Below, piece by piece: positions 52,100 through 60,688 of a DNA stretch of 64,000 nucleotides. Source of the stretch: Kitasatospora atroaurantiaca. GTDB taxonomy: Bacteria; Actinomycetota; Actinomycetes; Streptomycetales; Streptomycetaceae. The translations under genes and the position numbers were made by a program. Location: positions 744,001 through 808,000 of the forward strand of contig NZ_VIVR01000001.1 in NCBI RefSeq assembly GCF_007828955.1, given 5' to 3'. The notes below the pieces were generated by a model. The model searched no databases. It was not told the DNA's origin and saw only the letters and a list, made by a program, of their open reading frames with translations. Positions within the stretch are counted from its first letter, which is position 1, and every line of letters starts with the position of its first letter.

Positions 52100-53728
52100 C
52101 TAGAGGCTTGCCAGGCCCGCGGGGTCGTGCACAGCGCGTCCGCCGACGAGGGTGACGGTCGGACGCATGGCCGCCAGGCCGTCGACAGGGCAGGTGAAGG
52201 GGTCCTCGGGCCACACCGTCAGGTCCGCGAGGGCACCGACGGCGAGGGTCCCGCGCCGGCCGTCCTCGCCGAGCAGCCGTACCGCGTTGGCGGTGTGCAG
52301 GGCGACGGCCTCCTCGCGGCCGATGGCGTGTTCGGCTCCCTGGACGCCGACTGCGGTCTGACGGGTCGTCATGCCCCAGACGGAGGTCATGGCGCCGTAC
52401 GGGCCGACCGGGAAGTCGGATCCGGCGGTGACGAGCGCGCCCTCGTCGATCCATTCCCGCAGGGGGAAGATGTCCCGGGCCCGCTCCTGGCCCCAGGCCT
52501 GGATCTGCGGGGCGGCCGCGTCGTGCAGCAGGGGGTGCTGGACCGTGACCGGGATGCCGAGGCGGATCGCGCGGGCCCGCTGCTCGGGGGTGGCCAGGCC
52601 GCCGTGTTCGATGACCAGGGTGCCGGGCTTCAGGCCGGGGTAGCGGTCGAGGACCTGCTCGTACACGTCCAGCAGGATGCGCAGTCCGCGGTCACCCCAG
52701 GCGTGCACACCGACCCGCCAGCCGCGCCGGACCACCCGGTCGATCGCGTCGACCAGCGCGTCGGGCTCCCACAGCAGCAGGCCGTGGTAGCAGTCCCGGT
52801 CGGCGTACGGCTCCTCCAGCGCACCGGCTTCGATGCCGCCGTCGATCCCGAACTTCACGCCCCACAGCTGCAGCCAGGGATCGCCGGCGTCGCGCCACGG
52901 CTCCATGCGGTCCAGCAGGTCGTCGGCGTCGGCCGCGGAGCGCACACCGAAGCCCGACACCAGGGCCCGGACGCGTACGCCGAGCGCCCCGGCCTCCTGG
53001 GCGGCGCGCAGCACGTCGAGGTCCTCGACGGGGACCATGCAGTCGCGCACCGTGCCGATGCCGGTGGCGGCGTAGTCGTGGGAGGCCGCGCGCAGCCCGT
53101 CGATGCGGGTCGCGAGGTCCGGGCGCGGCAGGAGCTTCTCGACGAGGGCAATGGCGGTGTCGACCAGGCGGCCGGTCGGCCGGCCGTTCTCGTCGCGGAG
53201 GATGTGGCCGCCGGGCGGCTCGGGGGTGTCTGCGGTGATGCCGGCCAGGCGCAGCGCGTGCGAGTTGAGGACGTCGTTGTGGCCGCCGCGCTTGACCAGC
53301 ACGGGGTGGTCGGTGGTGGCCTGGTCGAGTTCGGCGAGGGTGGGCATCCGCCGTTCGGCGAGGTTGAGTTCCTGCCAGTTGGTGGTGGTACGGATCCACT
53401 CGCCGGACGGGGTGACGGCAGCGCGCCGGCGGATGAGATCGAGGAACTCGGGGATGGTCCGGGCCTGGTGGACCGGCACGTCGTGGACGCTGTAGGCGGC
53501 GAAGATGAGGTGGGTGTGGGTGTCGTCGAAGGCCGGCATCACGGTCGCGTCGGGGGCGTCGATGACGGCGGTGTGCTCGCTGATCAGGTGGTCCAGCCCG
53601 TTCGGCTCGGAGGAGAGCGCGCTGATGTGCTCGCCCGTGACGGCGACGGCTCGGTGGGTCGGCTCACCGGGTACGAGGGTGTGTACGGCGTGCGCCCGGA
53701 TCAGCAGGTCGGCGTGTGGCTGGGGCAT
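52100..53728 (-). CDS. YtcJ-like amidohydrolase
   Basis: 542 residues. Metal-dependent hydrolase (amidohydrolase_3): 'MPAFDDTHTHLIFAAYSVHD' (HxH), 'RVGVHAWGDRGLRILLDVYE', 'LVIEHGGLATPEQRARAIRL', 'LVTAGSDFPVGPYGAMTSVW' (metal/catalytic Asp) and a C-terminal beta-sandwich ending 'GALADLTVWPEDPF'. Relatives hydrolyse N-acyl or amide/imide bonds. It lies 47 bases downstream of an MFS transporter on the same strand, so uptake and hydrolysis of one substrate is likely; the LacI gene beyond is the probable regulator. Confidence 0.88.
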   Translation of the reverse strand: MPQPHADLLIRAHAVHTLVPGEPTHRAVAVTGEHISALSSEPNGLDHLISEHTAVIDAPDATVMPAFDDTHTHLIFAAYSVHDVPVHQARTIPEFLDLIRRRAAVTPSGEWIRTTTNWQELNLAERRMPTLAELDQATTDHPVLVKRGGHNDVLNSHALRLAGITADTPEPPGGHILRDENGRPTGRLVDTAIALVEKLLPRPDLATRIDGLRAASHDYAATGIGTVRDCMVPVEDLDVLRAAQEAGALGVRVRALVSGFGVRSAADADDLLDRMEPWRDAGDPWLQLWGVKFGIDGGIEAGALEEPYADRDCYHGLLLWEPDALVDAIDRVVRRGWRVGVHAWGDRGLRILLDVYEQVLDRYPGLKPGTLVIEHGGLATPEQRARAIRLGIPVTVQHPLLHDAAAPQIQAWGQERARDIFPLREWIDEGALVTAGSDFPVGPYGAMTSVWGMTTRQTAVGVQGAEHAIGREEAVALHTANAVRLLGEDGRRGTLAVGALADLTVWPEDPFTCPVDGLAAMRPTVTLVGGRAVHDPAGLASL

Positions 53729-53774
53729 GTCTGGTCCTCACTCGTGACGGGATGTCGGGAAGCGATGGTGGGTG

Positions 53775-55022
53775 TCAGCGGACGGAGCGGATGGGCACGA
53801 TCGCCAGCGCCCCGAGCAGCGAGAGTGCGCCGCCGACCAGGAACAGCCCGGTGTAGCCGCCCAGGTGGCCGATGACGGCGGCGGCGATGAACGGGGCGAC
53901 GATCTGCGGGCCCGCGCTGGCGATGTTCAGGACGCCCATGTCGCGGGCGGCGTCCTCGGCGCGCGGCAGGACGAGGGTCACGACCGCGGTGTCCACGGCC
54001 ATGAAGCAGCCGAACGCCAGCCCGTTGAGCGCACTGAAGACGAGCATCCCGGTCCAGGTCGGGCTGATGACCGGCACCACCATCACCAGGCCGGCCAGCG
54101 CGGCGGACAGGCCCACGAAGAGCTTGCGGCGGTTCCAACGGTCCGACAGCACACCGCCGATGACGGTCGAGACCGCCATCGCGGCCATCGACACGGGCGT
54201 GAGGACGGCGATCGCCGCCGTCGGCTCCAGGCCGGCGGGCAGCGTGATGTGGTCCGTCAGGATGTACAGCTGGTAGCTGAGGACGCAGAAGTAGCCGAGG
54301 ACCATCAGCGCCCGGCCGATGAACGCCCAGCGGAAGTCGTGGCTGCCCAGGGCCGACAGGAACGCCTTGAGCTGCCGGCCCAGCGGTGCGGCCGGGGTCG
54401 GGGTGCGGCGCGGTTCACGGCCGAAGGCGGTGAGCAGGACGGCAGCCACCGCCACGACCGCACCCAGGACGAGGTAGCCGGTGCGCAGGCTGGTGACGGT
54501 CTGCGAGGCGATGAGGACGCCGAGGGTGCCGCCGACGGGCAGTCCGAGGCCGACGACGGCGGAGGCGGTGCCGCGCTTGGCGCGCGGGATCCGGTCGGGC
54601 ACGACGGCGGTGACCGCGGACTGGTAGATGTTCATCGCGGCCTGCCCGAGGCACCAGCCGATGGTCGCGAGCAGGACGGTGTGGACGTTCCCGAGCAGGT
54701 ACATCGTGGCCAGGGCCGCCAGGCCACCGCCGAGGATCCAGGGGCCGCGGCGGCCGGTGCGGTCCGACAGGGCGCCCGCGACCGGGTTGAAGAACGTCGC
54801 GAAGACGGCACTGACGCCGCCGATCATCCCCAGGGTGGCGACCTTGTTTGCGGGGTCGATCTGGGCGATCTGTACGGGCATCAGGACCGAGCCGACGCCG
54901 AGGTAGAGGGCGAACATCGCGGTGTTGGCGAGGGCCAGCAGCGGGAGCAGTCCGCCCGTCCTGGCCGGGGGCTCGGTGGCCGGGGCGGATCTGCGGTCCG
55001 CGGCCGTCGTCGTGGTGGTCAT
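53775..55022 (-). CDS. MFS transporter
   Basis: 415 residues with 12 hydrophobic segments. The loop 2-3 motif 'VAGALSDRTGRRGPWILGGG' and its second-half counterpart 'IGGVLSDRWNRRKLFVGLSA' are diagnostic of the major facilitator superfamily. 'LANTAMFALYLGVGSVLMPV' at the start resembles sugar- or aromatic-acid-type carriers. Probable operon with the downstream amidohydrolase (46-base gap), divergent from a LacI-family gene. Confidence 0.9.
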   Translation of the reverse strand: MTTTTTAADRRSAPATEPPARTGGLLPLLALANTAMFALYLGVGSVLMPVQIAQIDPANKVATLGMIGGVSAVFATFFNPVAGALSDRTGRRGPWILGGGLAALATMYLLGNVHTVLLATIGWCLGQAAMNIYQSAVTAVVPDRIPRAKRGTASAVVGLGLPVGGTLGVLIASQTVTSLRTGYLVLGAVVAVAAVLLTAFGREPRRTPTPAAPLGRQLKAFLSALGSHDFRWAFIGRALMVLGYFCVLSYQLYILTDHITLPAGLEPTAAIAVLTPVSMAAMAVSTVIGGVLSDRWNRRKLFVGLSAALAGLVMVVPVISPTWTGMLVFSALNGLAFGCFMAVDTAVVTLVLPRAEDAARDMGVLNIASAGPQIVAPFIAAAVIGHLGGYTGLFLVGGALSLLGALAIVPIRSVR

Positions 55023-55157
55023 GGTGGCTCCGGTTCAGCAGGCCGCGCGTGGGGGGCGGCGGAGGAGGAGATCAGGAGACGGCTGCGGGCGGGAAGCGGC
55101 GGGGTGGTCTTCACGCCGGCCGTGCACGGCACCGGGTGGGGCGCTCTTTGCGAAACC

Positions 55158-55180
55158 GCGATAACACGTGTAACCATTGG
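55158..55180. promoter_or_regulatory. Candidate LacI-type operator between MFS and LacI genes
   Basis: ACACGTGT (55164-55171), a CG-centred 8-bp palindrome inside AT-richer DNA, in the 214-bp gap between divergent starts; ACCATTGGT follows at about 55173-55181. It is plausible as the binding site of the adjacent regulator. Confidence 0.45.
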
Positions 55181-55236
55181 TACCACTCCCCCAGGTGCAG
55201 CACCAGTCTCGGTCGACCTGGAATGATGCAATCGTT

Positions 55237-56244
55237 ATGTCGACTGAGCCGAGCACCCCGCCCCAGGTCACCAGCGCCGATGTCGCGCGCGCCGCCGGAG
55301 TGTCGCGGGCGACGGTGTCGTTCGTCCTGAACGACACGCCGGGCGCCCGGGTCAGCGAGGCGACGCGGACCAGGGTGCTGGCCGTGGCGAAGGAGCTGGG
55401 GTACGTGCCGCACGCCGCGGCGCGCTCGCTGCGAGCCGGGCGCAGCGACCTGGTGGTCGTGCCGGTGTCCGTGTCGGCGATCGGACGGCTGTTCAGCGAA
55501 TGGGTCGACGAGGTCGAGACCGCGCTCGGCCGGCGTGGATACACGGTGGTCCTGCACGGCGACCGCACGTCCGATCCGGTCGCGGCCGCGCAGGTCTGGG
55601 CGCAGCTGCGGCCGGCTGCGGTGATCACGGTCAACGACAGCCGGATGACCGCCGAGGCGGCGAAGGTACTGGAGCGGGCGGGGGTACGGGCCGTCGTGGC
55701 GGGTGCGGCGGCGCCGGTGGAGGGGGTGTTCACGTTCGTCGGGGACCAGTCGGAGATCGGCGCCGCGGCGGTCGGGCACCTGGTGGAGCGGGGCAGGTCG
55801 CGGATCGGCGTGGTGATGCCGGCGGAGCGCGGCCTGTCGGCGTTCGCCCAGCCGCGTCTGGTGGGGGCCCAGCGGGCCGCCGACGAGCACGGTGTGACGA
55901 TCACGCCGCTGCCGATGCGGTACACCGACGATGCTGCTTCGGCGCTGGCGCTGCTGTGCCGGGAACTGGAGCTTGACGGTGTGTTCGGCTACAACGACGA
56001 GTACGCGGCGCTGCTGAGCGCGGCCTTCGGTGACCACGGTGTCGCCGTGCCGCAGGACATCGCCGTCGTCGGTGCGGACGATCTGGTGCTCGGGCAGGTG
56101 GTGCGCCCCCGCCTGACCTCGATCCGGTTCCACCTGCCGAGCGCCGATCTGCTGGCCGAGGCGGTGGACCGCTTGGTGCACGACGGCACGGCGCCGGACC
56201 TGCCGCGGGTGTGGTTCGAGGTCGTGGCCCGGCAGTCCTCGTGA
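55237..56244 (+). CDS. LacI-family transcriptional regulator
   Basis: 335 residues from ATG 55237. HTH plus hinge 'VTSADVARAAGVSRATVSFV' to 'HAAARSLRAGRS', then a periplasmic-binding-protein-like effector domain ('VVVPVSVSAIGRLFSEWVDE', 'DIAVVGADDLVLGQVVRPRL', the usual end of sugar-binding repressors). It probably represses the divergent MFS-amidohydrolase operon. It lies upstream of the minus-strand gentisate operon but points toward its end, so it is less likely to control that. Confidence 0.92.
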   Translation: MSTEPSTPPQVTSADVARAAGVSRATVSFVLNDTPGARVSEATRTRVLAVAKELGYVPHAAARSLRAGRSDLVVVPVSVSAIGRLFSEWVDEVETALGRRGYTVVLHGDRTSDPVAAAQVWAQLRPAAVITVNDSRMTAEAAKVLERAGVRAVVAGAAAPVEGVFTFVGDQSEIGAAAVGHLVERGRSRIGVVMPAERGLSAFAQPRLVGAQRAADEHGVTITPLPMRYTDDAASALALLCRELELDGVFGYNDEYAALLSAAFGDHGVAVPQDIAVVGADDLVLGQVVRPRLTSIRFHLPSADLLAEAVDRLVHDGTAPDLPRVWFEVVARQSS

Positions 56245-56247
56245 CGC

Positions 56248-56427
56248 CTACGTGTTCTGCGACTCCAAGCCGGCGACCTTGATGACCTGGCACAGGCTGG
56301 GTTCGGCCGGCAGGGTGTGGAGTGCGACGAAGATCTGGCGGGCTTCGACGGCGTTCCAGTCGTCCGGCAGGCGTTCCACCGGCAGCCCGGGGTCGAGGTA
56401 GGGCAGGCGTCGCCAGTCGGTGAGCAT
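56248..56427 (-). pseudogene. PaaX-like regulator, C-terminal remnant
   Basis: 59 residues: 'MLTDWRRLPYLDPGLPVERL' then 'PDDWNAVEARQIFVALHTLP'. This is the conserved C-terminal segment of PaaX-family repressors of phenylacetate and other aromatic catabolism (WRRFPYLDPGLP...LPADW). The HTH and CoA-ligand domains are missing and an in-frame stop lies just upstream. Its place at the end of an aryl-CoA operon suggests it was that operon's regulator. Confidence 0.65.
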
Positions 56428-56506
56428 CGGTACGCAGTCGAGAAACGAGCATCAGCCGGGCGTCCGGCAGCAGCCGGGCGGGGGGCCGCGCCGGCCGTCG
56501 CCCAGG

Positions 56507-57304
56507 TCATCCGGCGGCAGGGGCGGTGTCGGTCCGTAGCGGGGCGTCGGCGTAGGCGCCGGACAGGAGGTGACCGGCGCCCGGGGCGAGCGCGGGGAGG
56601 CCGAGGGAGCGGAGCATCTGGTGGACGGTGCAGACGGCGGCGGACACCACGGGCTTGCCCAGCAGCTGCTCGGCCTCCTCGATGGCGGCCAGCGAGGGCA
56701 TCTGGACGCAGGCGGACAGCACGACGACGTCGGCGTCGGCGTGGTCGAGACGCTTGGCGATGGCGGGCAGCTTGGCCGGGTCGTGGGCGGCGACGTCGAG
56801 GTTGCCGGGGATTTCCAGGGCCGCGTAGTCGAGGACCTCGATGCCCTCGTTGGTCAGGTAGTCGACGACCGTACGGGTCAGTGGGCGCATGTAGGGGGCG
56901 ACCAGCGCGATCTTCTTCGCGCCGAGGGTGTGCAGGCCGTTGACGAGGGCGCCGGCGCTGGTGACCACCGGGGCGGGGGTGCCGTTCTCGGCGGTGCGGG
57001 TGCGCAGGCGCTCCTGCGAGACGCGGTGGTAGCCGTGGCCCATGCTCATGATCGCGACCAGGCAGGCGTAGCCGAGGACGTCGACGGCGGCGTCGGAGAG
57101 TTCGACGGCGCAGCGGTCGGAGTCCGCGTCCATGGACCGCAGTTGCTCGGGAGTGACGTGGGTCATCCGCATGCGGCTGGAGTGGAAGGTGAAGCGCTCG
57201 GGGGCGATCGTCTCCCGGGCGCGCAGGATGGCGGGGACCTCGGTCTCCATGGTCACGTTCGAGCTGGGGACGATCTGGCCGATCCGGTAGGTGCGTGCCG
57301 ACAC
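56507..57304 (-). CDS. Maleate cis-trans isomerase (Asp/Glu racemase superfamily)
   Basis: 265 residues from GTG 57304 (GGGAG upstream). The two catalytic cysteines of maleate isomerase are in place: 'DVLGYACLVAIMSMGHGYH' and 'DVVVLSACVQMPSLAAIEE'; 'RIGQIVPSSNVTMETEVPAI' is the N-terminal substrate loop. It converts maleate to fumarate. The neighbouring FAH hydrolase could produce maleate directly from maleylpyruvate, explaining why an isomerase of this kind is here and no maleylpyruvate isomerase is. Last intact gene of the operon. Related arylmalonate decarboxylases are an alternative. Confidence 0.85.
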   Translation of the reverse strand: MSARTYRIGQIVPSSNVTMETEVPAILRARETIAPERFTFHSSRMRMTHVTPEQLRSMDADSDRCAVELSDAAVDVLGYACLVAIMSMGHGYHRVSQERLRTRTAENGTPAPVVTSAGALVNGLHTLGAKKIALVAPYMRPLTRTVVDYLTNEGIEVLDYAALEIPGNLDVAAHDPAKLPAIAKRLDHADADVVVLSACVQMPSLAAIEEAEQLLGKPVVSAAVCTVHQMLRSLGLPALAPGAGHLLSGAYADAPLRTDTAPAAG

Positions 57305-57383
57305 GGGGCGCTCCCTTGTGTTCGTGGTGCGGGTGGGGTGGGCCGTGGGGCCGGGCCAGGGCAGGAATCCGGCCCCACGGGGT

Positions 57384-58289
57384 TCAGCGGGCGTCGACGA
57401 CCGGGTTGGCGAGGGTGCCGATCCGCTCGATGGTGGCCTCGACCAGGTCGCCGGGCTGGAGGAACTGCGGCGGCACGTGGCCGGCACCGACGCCGGACGG
57501 GGAGCCGGTGGCGATGACGTCGCCGGGCTCCAGGGTGACGCCGGAGGAGATGTCGGCGATCAGCCGCTGGATCTTGAAGAGCATGTGGCGGGTGTTGGAG
57601 TCCTGCTTGGTGTCGCCGTTGACGCGCAGCGAGAGGTTGAGGTTCAGCGGGTCGGGGATCTCGTCGGCGGTGACGACGGCCGGGCCGAAAGGCGCGTAGG
57701 AGTCCTGGCCCTTGGAGAAGAACCACTGCCCGGAGCGGCGCTGGTCGCGAGCGCTGATGTCGTTGATGATGCTGTAGCCGAAGACGTGCTCCATCGCGTC
57801 GTCCTCGGACACGCGGAACGCGGTGCGGCCGATGACGACGGCGAGTTCGCACTCCCAGTCGAGCTGCTTGGTCAGGTCGGCGTTGTGCAGGATCGGCCGG
57901 CCGGGCCCGGTGACGGCGGTGGCCGGCTTCGAGAACAGCACCGGCCGGTCGGGGATCTCCCGGTCGGTGTCCAGGGTCCGGTGGGACTCGGCGACGTGCT
58001 CGACGTAGTTCAGCCCCACGCCGATGATCTTGCCGGGGCGCAGCGGGGCTTCAAGGGTGACGTCGGCGAGCTCGTGGACGGCATCGGCCGGGATCCCGCT
58101 CTCGAGCAGGGCCTTGGCCGCGTCAAGGGCAGGCTGCCCCGCCCGGATGAGCGAGAGCAGGTCGCCGGGCAGGTCGGTGCCGGCGGCCCGGGCCACGGCG
58201 GCGAGGTCGACCACGCGGTCGTCGAGCTGGGCGCCGAGGCGGGCGGGCGCCTCGCTCGTGTCGTTCGGGGTGTAGGTGACCAGGCGCAT
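57384..58289 (-). CDS. FAH-family hydrolase (maleyl/fumarylpyruvate hydrolase)
   Basis: 301 residues from ATG 58289 (AAGGAG upstream). FAH fold: 'GKIIGVGLNYVEHVAESHRT', 'LDWECELAVVIGRTAFRVSE' (metal-binding E-x-E region), 'YSIINDISARDQRRSGQWFF' and 'VIATGSPSGVGAGHVPPQFL'. It cleaves acylpyruvates between the keto carbons. In the gentisate pathway it would give pyruvate plus fumarate or maleate. About 190 bp separate it from the dioxygenase upstream, the largest gap between intact operon genes in the lower half of this pathway. Confidence 0.88.
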   Translation of the reverse strand: MRLVTYTPNDTSEAPARLGAQLDDRVVDLAAVARAAGTDLPGDLLSLIRAGQPALDAAKALLESGIPADAVHELADVTLEAPLRPGKIIGVGLNYVEHVAESHRTLDTDREIPDRPVLFSKPATAVTGPGRPILHNADLTKQLDWECELAVVIGRTAFRVSEDDAMEHVFGYSIINDISARDQRRSGQWFFSKGQDSYAPFGPAVVTADEIPDPLNLNLSLRVNGDTKQDSNTRHMLFKIQRLIADISSGVTLEPGDVIATGSPSGVGAGHVPPQFLQPGDLVEATIERIGTLANPVVDAR

Positions 58290-58480
58290 GGTGGCTCCTT
58301 GCGGTGACTCTGTCGGGAAGGTGAGGGTGGGCCGGCGACACCGGGTCAGGTGGTGGATCGCCGGCCCGTCCGGGGACGACAGCGCACGACGGATCGTCTC
58401 CGGGGGTGCCCCCGCGCAGCGGTCCGGACCTCGCGCCCTCGAGTGGGCCCGGACCGTTCGTGACTGCGCGGCGGCACCGT

Positions 58481-59602
58481 CTAGTGGCCGTCCGGCTGGA
58501 CGGGCTGGTGGCCGCCGTTGTCGGCGTAGGCCTCTTCGCGGGAGAAGCTCAGCGAGCGCATCACCGGGAAGTCGTTGAAGGAGAACAGGCAGGCGTCCTC
58601 GGAGGCGTCGAGGTTCCGGTGCTCGTGCCAGGCCCAGGACGGGACGCAGAAGATGTCGCCCTGCTGCCACTCGAAGCGCTGCCCGGCGATCACCGACACG
58701 CCCTTGCCCTTGGCCGCGGTGTAGATCACCGAGCCGGTGTGGCGGTGGGCCTTCGTGGCCTGGCCGGGGCGCAGCAGCTGGATGTGGGCGCCCATGGTGG
58801 GCATCACCGAGCCGCCGGTGAGCGGGTTGGTGTACTCCATGATCACGCCGTCGTACGGGGAACCCTCGCTCGCCTTGGCCAGGTTGAGCAGGGCCTGGTA
58901 GGTGGGCTCCCAGGGGTAGCCGAAGACCGGCGAGTAGGGCCGGGTCCACTTCTCCATGCCGTACGGGAGCAGGTTGCCGCCGTAGCTCAGCACCGAGGAG
59001 TTGACGACCTCTCCGGGCACCTGGTTCAGCTCGGGGTGGACCTCGTAGAAGCCCGCGTCCAGGGCGTTGACCAGGGGGATGTCCAGGCCGTCCTGCCAGA
59101 TGACGGGCGCGTCGTCGGACTCGTTCCCGTGCTCGTGCCAGGTGCCGTTGGGGGTGATGGCGAAGTCGCGCGGACCGACCTTGAGCTTCTGGCCGTCGAC
59201 GATGGTCCAGGCGCCGGTGCCCTCGTGGACGAAGCGCAGGGCGGCGGCCTGGTGGCGGTGGGCGGTCATGGCCTCGCCGGGGCCCATGATCTGCAGGCCG
59301 GTGTAGAGCAGGCCGACGGCCGCGCTGACGTCCTTGCGGCCGGGGTTGACCAGCATGACCACCCGGCGGCCGGCGTCGTCGGCCCTGACCAGCGGCAGCG
59401 CCTTGTGGACCAGCGGGCGCAGGTCCCGGTAGCGCCACAGGACGGGCACGGACTGAGGCTGTGGGTACCAGGGCTCGATGTCGTTGGCGACCGTCCACAG
59501 CGCACCCGCGTCGAGGGTGGCCAACTCGTCGTAGTAGGCCTTCAGTTCGGGGGTGTCCGCAACTCGGGCGCGTCCCAGCCGGGTGTCGTCGTAGTCGGTC
59601 AC
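58481..59602 (-). CDS. sdgD: Gentisate 1,2-dioxygenase
   Basis: 373 residues from GTG 59602, overlapping the nitrilase stop (GTGA). Bicupin ring-cleavage enzyme: the first cupin has 'GEAMTAHRHQAAALRFVHEG' (iron-binding HxH) and 'TPNGTWHEHGNESDDA'; the second has 'GQATKAHRHTGSVIYTAAKG' and 'VPSWAWHEHRNLDASEDACL'. It opens gentisate to maleylpyruvate with O2. 1-Hydroxy-2-naphthoate or salicylate dioxygenases are close relatives, but the neighbours (salicylyl-CoA hydroxylase, FAH hydrolase) fit gentisate. Confidence 0.9.
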   Translation of the reverse strand: MTDYDDTRLGRARVADTPELKAYYDELATLDAGALWTVANDIEPWYPQPQSVPVLWRYRDLRPLVHKALPLVRADDAGRRVVMLVNPGRKDVSAAVGLLYTGLQIMGPGEAMTAHRHQAAALRFVHEGTGAWTIVDGQKLKVGPRDFAITPNGTWHEHGNESDDAPVIWQDGLDIPLVNALDAGFYEVHPELNQVPGEVVNSSVLSYGGNLLPYGMEKWTRPYSPVFGYPWEPTYQALLNLAKASEGSPYDGVIMEYTNPLTGGSVMPTMGAHIQLLRPGQATKAHRHTGSVIYTAAKGKGVSVIAGQRFEWQQGDIFCVPSWAWHEHRNLDASEDACLFSFNDFPVMRSLSFSREEAYADNGGHQPVQPDGH

Positions 59603-60648
59603 GCTTCCTCCTTGGACGGGGTGTCAGGGCGGGAGGCGGCCTGGCTCAGGCCGTCGCCGGGGGTGCTGTACGGCGGCGCGGCGGCGGGGTCGCCGGCGAA
59701 GGCGAGCGGGCTGCGCGGCCGGTTGTCGACGTGGAGTTGGAAGACGTCGAAGCGGTTGTAGTGGCCGATGATGTCGTGCATCTGCTTGGGCTGGATGCAC
59801 TTGGCGAGGTCGATCTCGGCGTAGACGATGCCCTCGTCGTCGATCAGCGGTTCGGTGACGGGCCGGCCGTCGGGGCCGAAGATGCCGGACAGGGCGCTGC
59901 GCGGGCGGGCGAGCATCTTGCGGATCTCCGCGTCCTCGCCGGCGACCTGATCGACGATATCCCCCGAGATCGTCGAGCAGGCCACCACCGAGAAGACCTT
60001 GCCCTCGAAGCAGTGCGCCGCCGTGCGGACCGCGATGGCGTCCGCCATGTCGTAGTCCTCCGGAGCGACCGGCAGCGCGATGTAGCTTGCGGCGTGGACG
60101 AGTTCGCCCTGAGCCAGGAGGGTGAAGCGGGCGAGGGTGTTGGTGTTCTCCCCGCAGGCGAGCACCCCGAGCGGGCCGATCTCGGTCCGGTGGACCTTCA
60201 GCGAACTGCCGTCCCCGCCGGTCCAGGTGAGCTTCTCGGCCCAGGTGGGCACCAACTTGCGGTGTACGCCGAGCAGTTCACCGTCGGAGCCGATGGTCAG
60301 CATGGTGTTGTACAGGACGCCCAGGCTGTGCGCGCCGCGCTCGTTGACGCCGATGACCACCGTGACGCCGTGCCTGCGGGCGGCGTCACGGAGGGCGTCC
60401 ACGTGCGGGCCGGGCAGGTCGATCGAGGAGCGGTACAGCTTCTCGAACCAGGGCGAGCCCTGGACGGGGTTCATCGTCCAGTTCCAGTACGGGTATCCGG
60501 GAACGAACACCTCGGGGAAGACGATCAGCGAGGCGCCGTGGCCGGCCGCCTCGGCGATCAGGGAGACGGCCTTGTCGACGGTCGCGGCGGCGTCCAGGTA
60601 GACCGGGGACGCCTGGACGGCGGCCGCGGTGAAGCAGGGCAGGTCCAT
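59599..60648 (-). CDS. Nitrilase
   Basis: 349 residues from ATG 60648 (GGAGGAACTG upstream). Catalytic triad of the nitrilase branch: Glu in 'LIVFPEVFVPGYPYWNW', Lys in 'GVHRKLVPTWAEKLTW', Cys in 'GVLACGENTNTLARFTL' (CGEN, as in arylacetonitrile/aliphatic nitrilases). It hydrolyses nitriles directly to acids plus ammonia. It is embedded between the salicylyl-CoA hydroxylase (40-base gap) and gentisate dioxygenase (4-base overlap), so it probably feeds the pathway by turning an aryl nitrile (for example a hydroxybenzonitrile) into the acid. The substrate is inferred. Nitrilase is not part of the described sdg salicylate pathway. Confidence 0.88.
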   Translation of the reverse strand: MDLPCFTAAAVQASPVYLDAAATVDKAVSLIAEAAGHGASLIVFPEVFVPGYPYWNWTMNPVQGSPWFEKLYRSSIDLPGPHVDALRDAARRHGVTVVIGVNERGAHSLGVLYNTMLTIGSDGELLGVHRKLVPTWAEKLTWTGGDGSSLKVHRTEIGPLGVLACGENTNTLARFTLLAQGELVHAASYIALPVAPEDYDMADAIAVRTAAHCFEGKVFSVVACSTISGDIVDQVAGEDAEIRKMLARPRSALSGIFGPDGRPVTEPLIDDEGIVYAEIDLAKCIQPKQMHDIIGHYNRFDVFQLHVDNRPRSPLAFAGDPAAAPPYSTPGDGLSQAASRPDTPSKEEA

Positions 60649-60688
60649 CAGTTCCTCCGTTTCCGGATCGGAAGGGCGAGCGGGCGGG

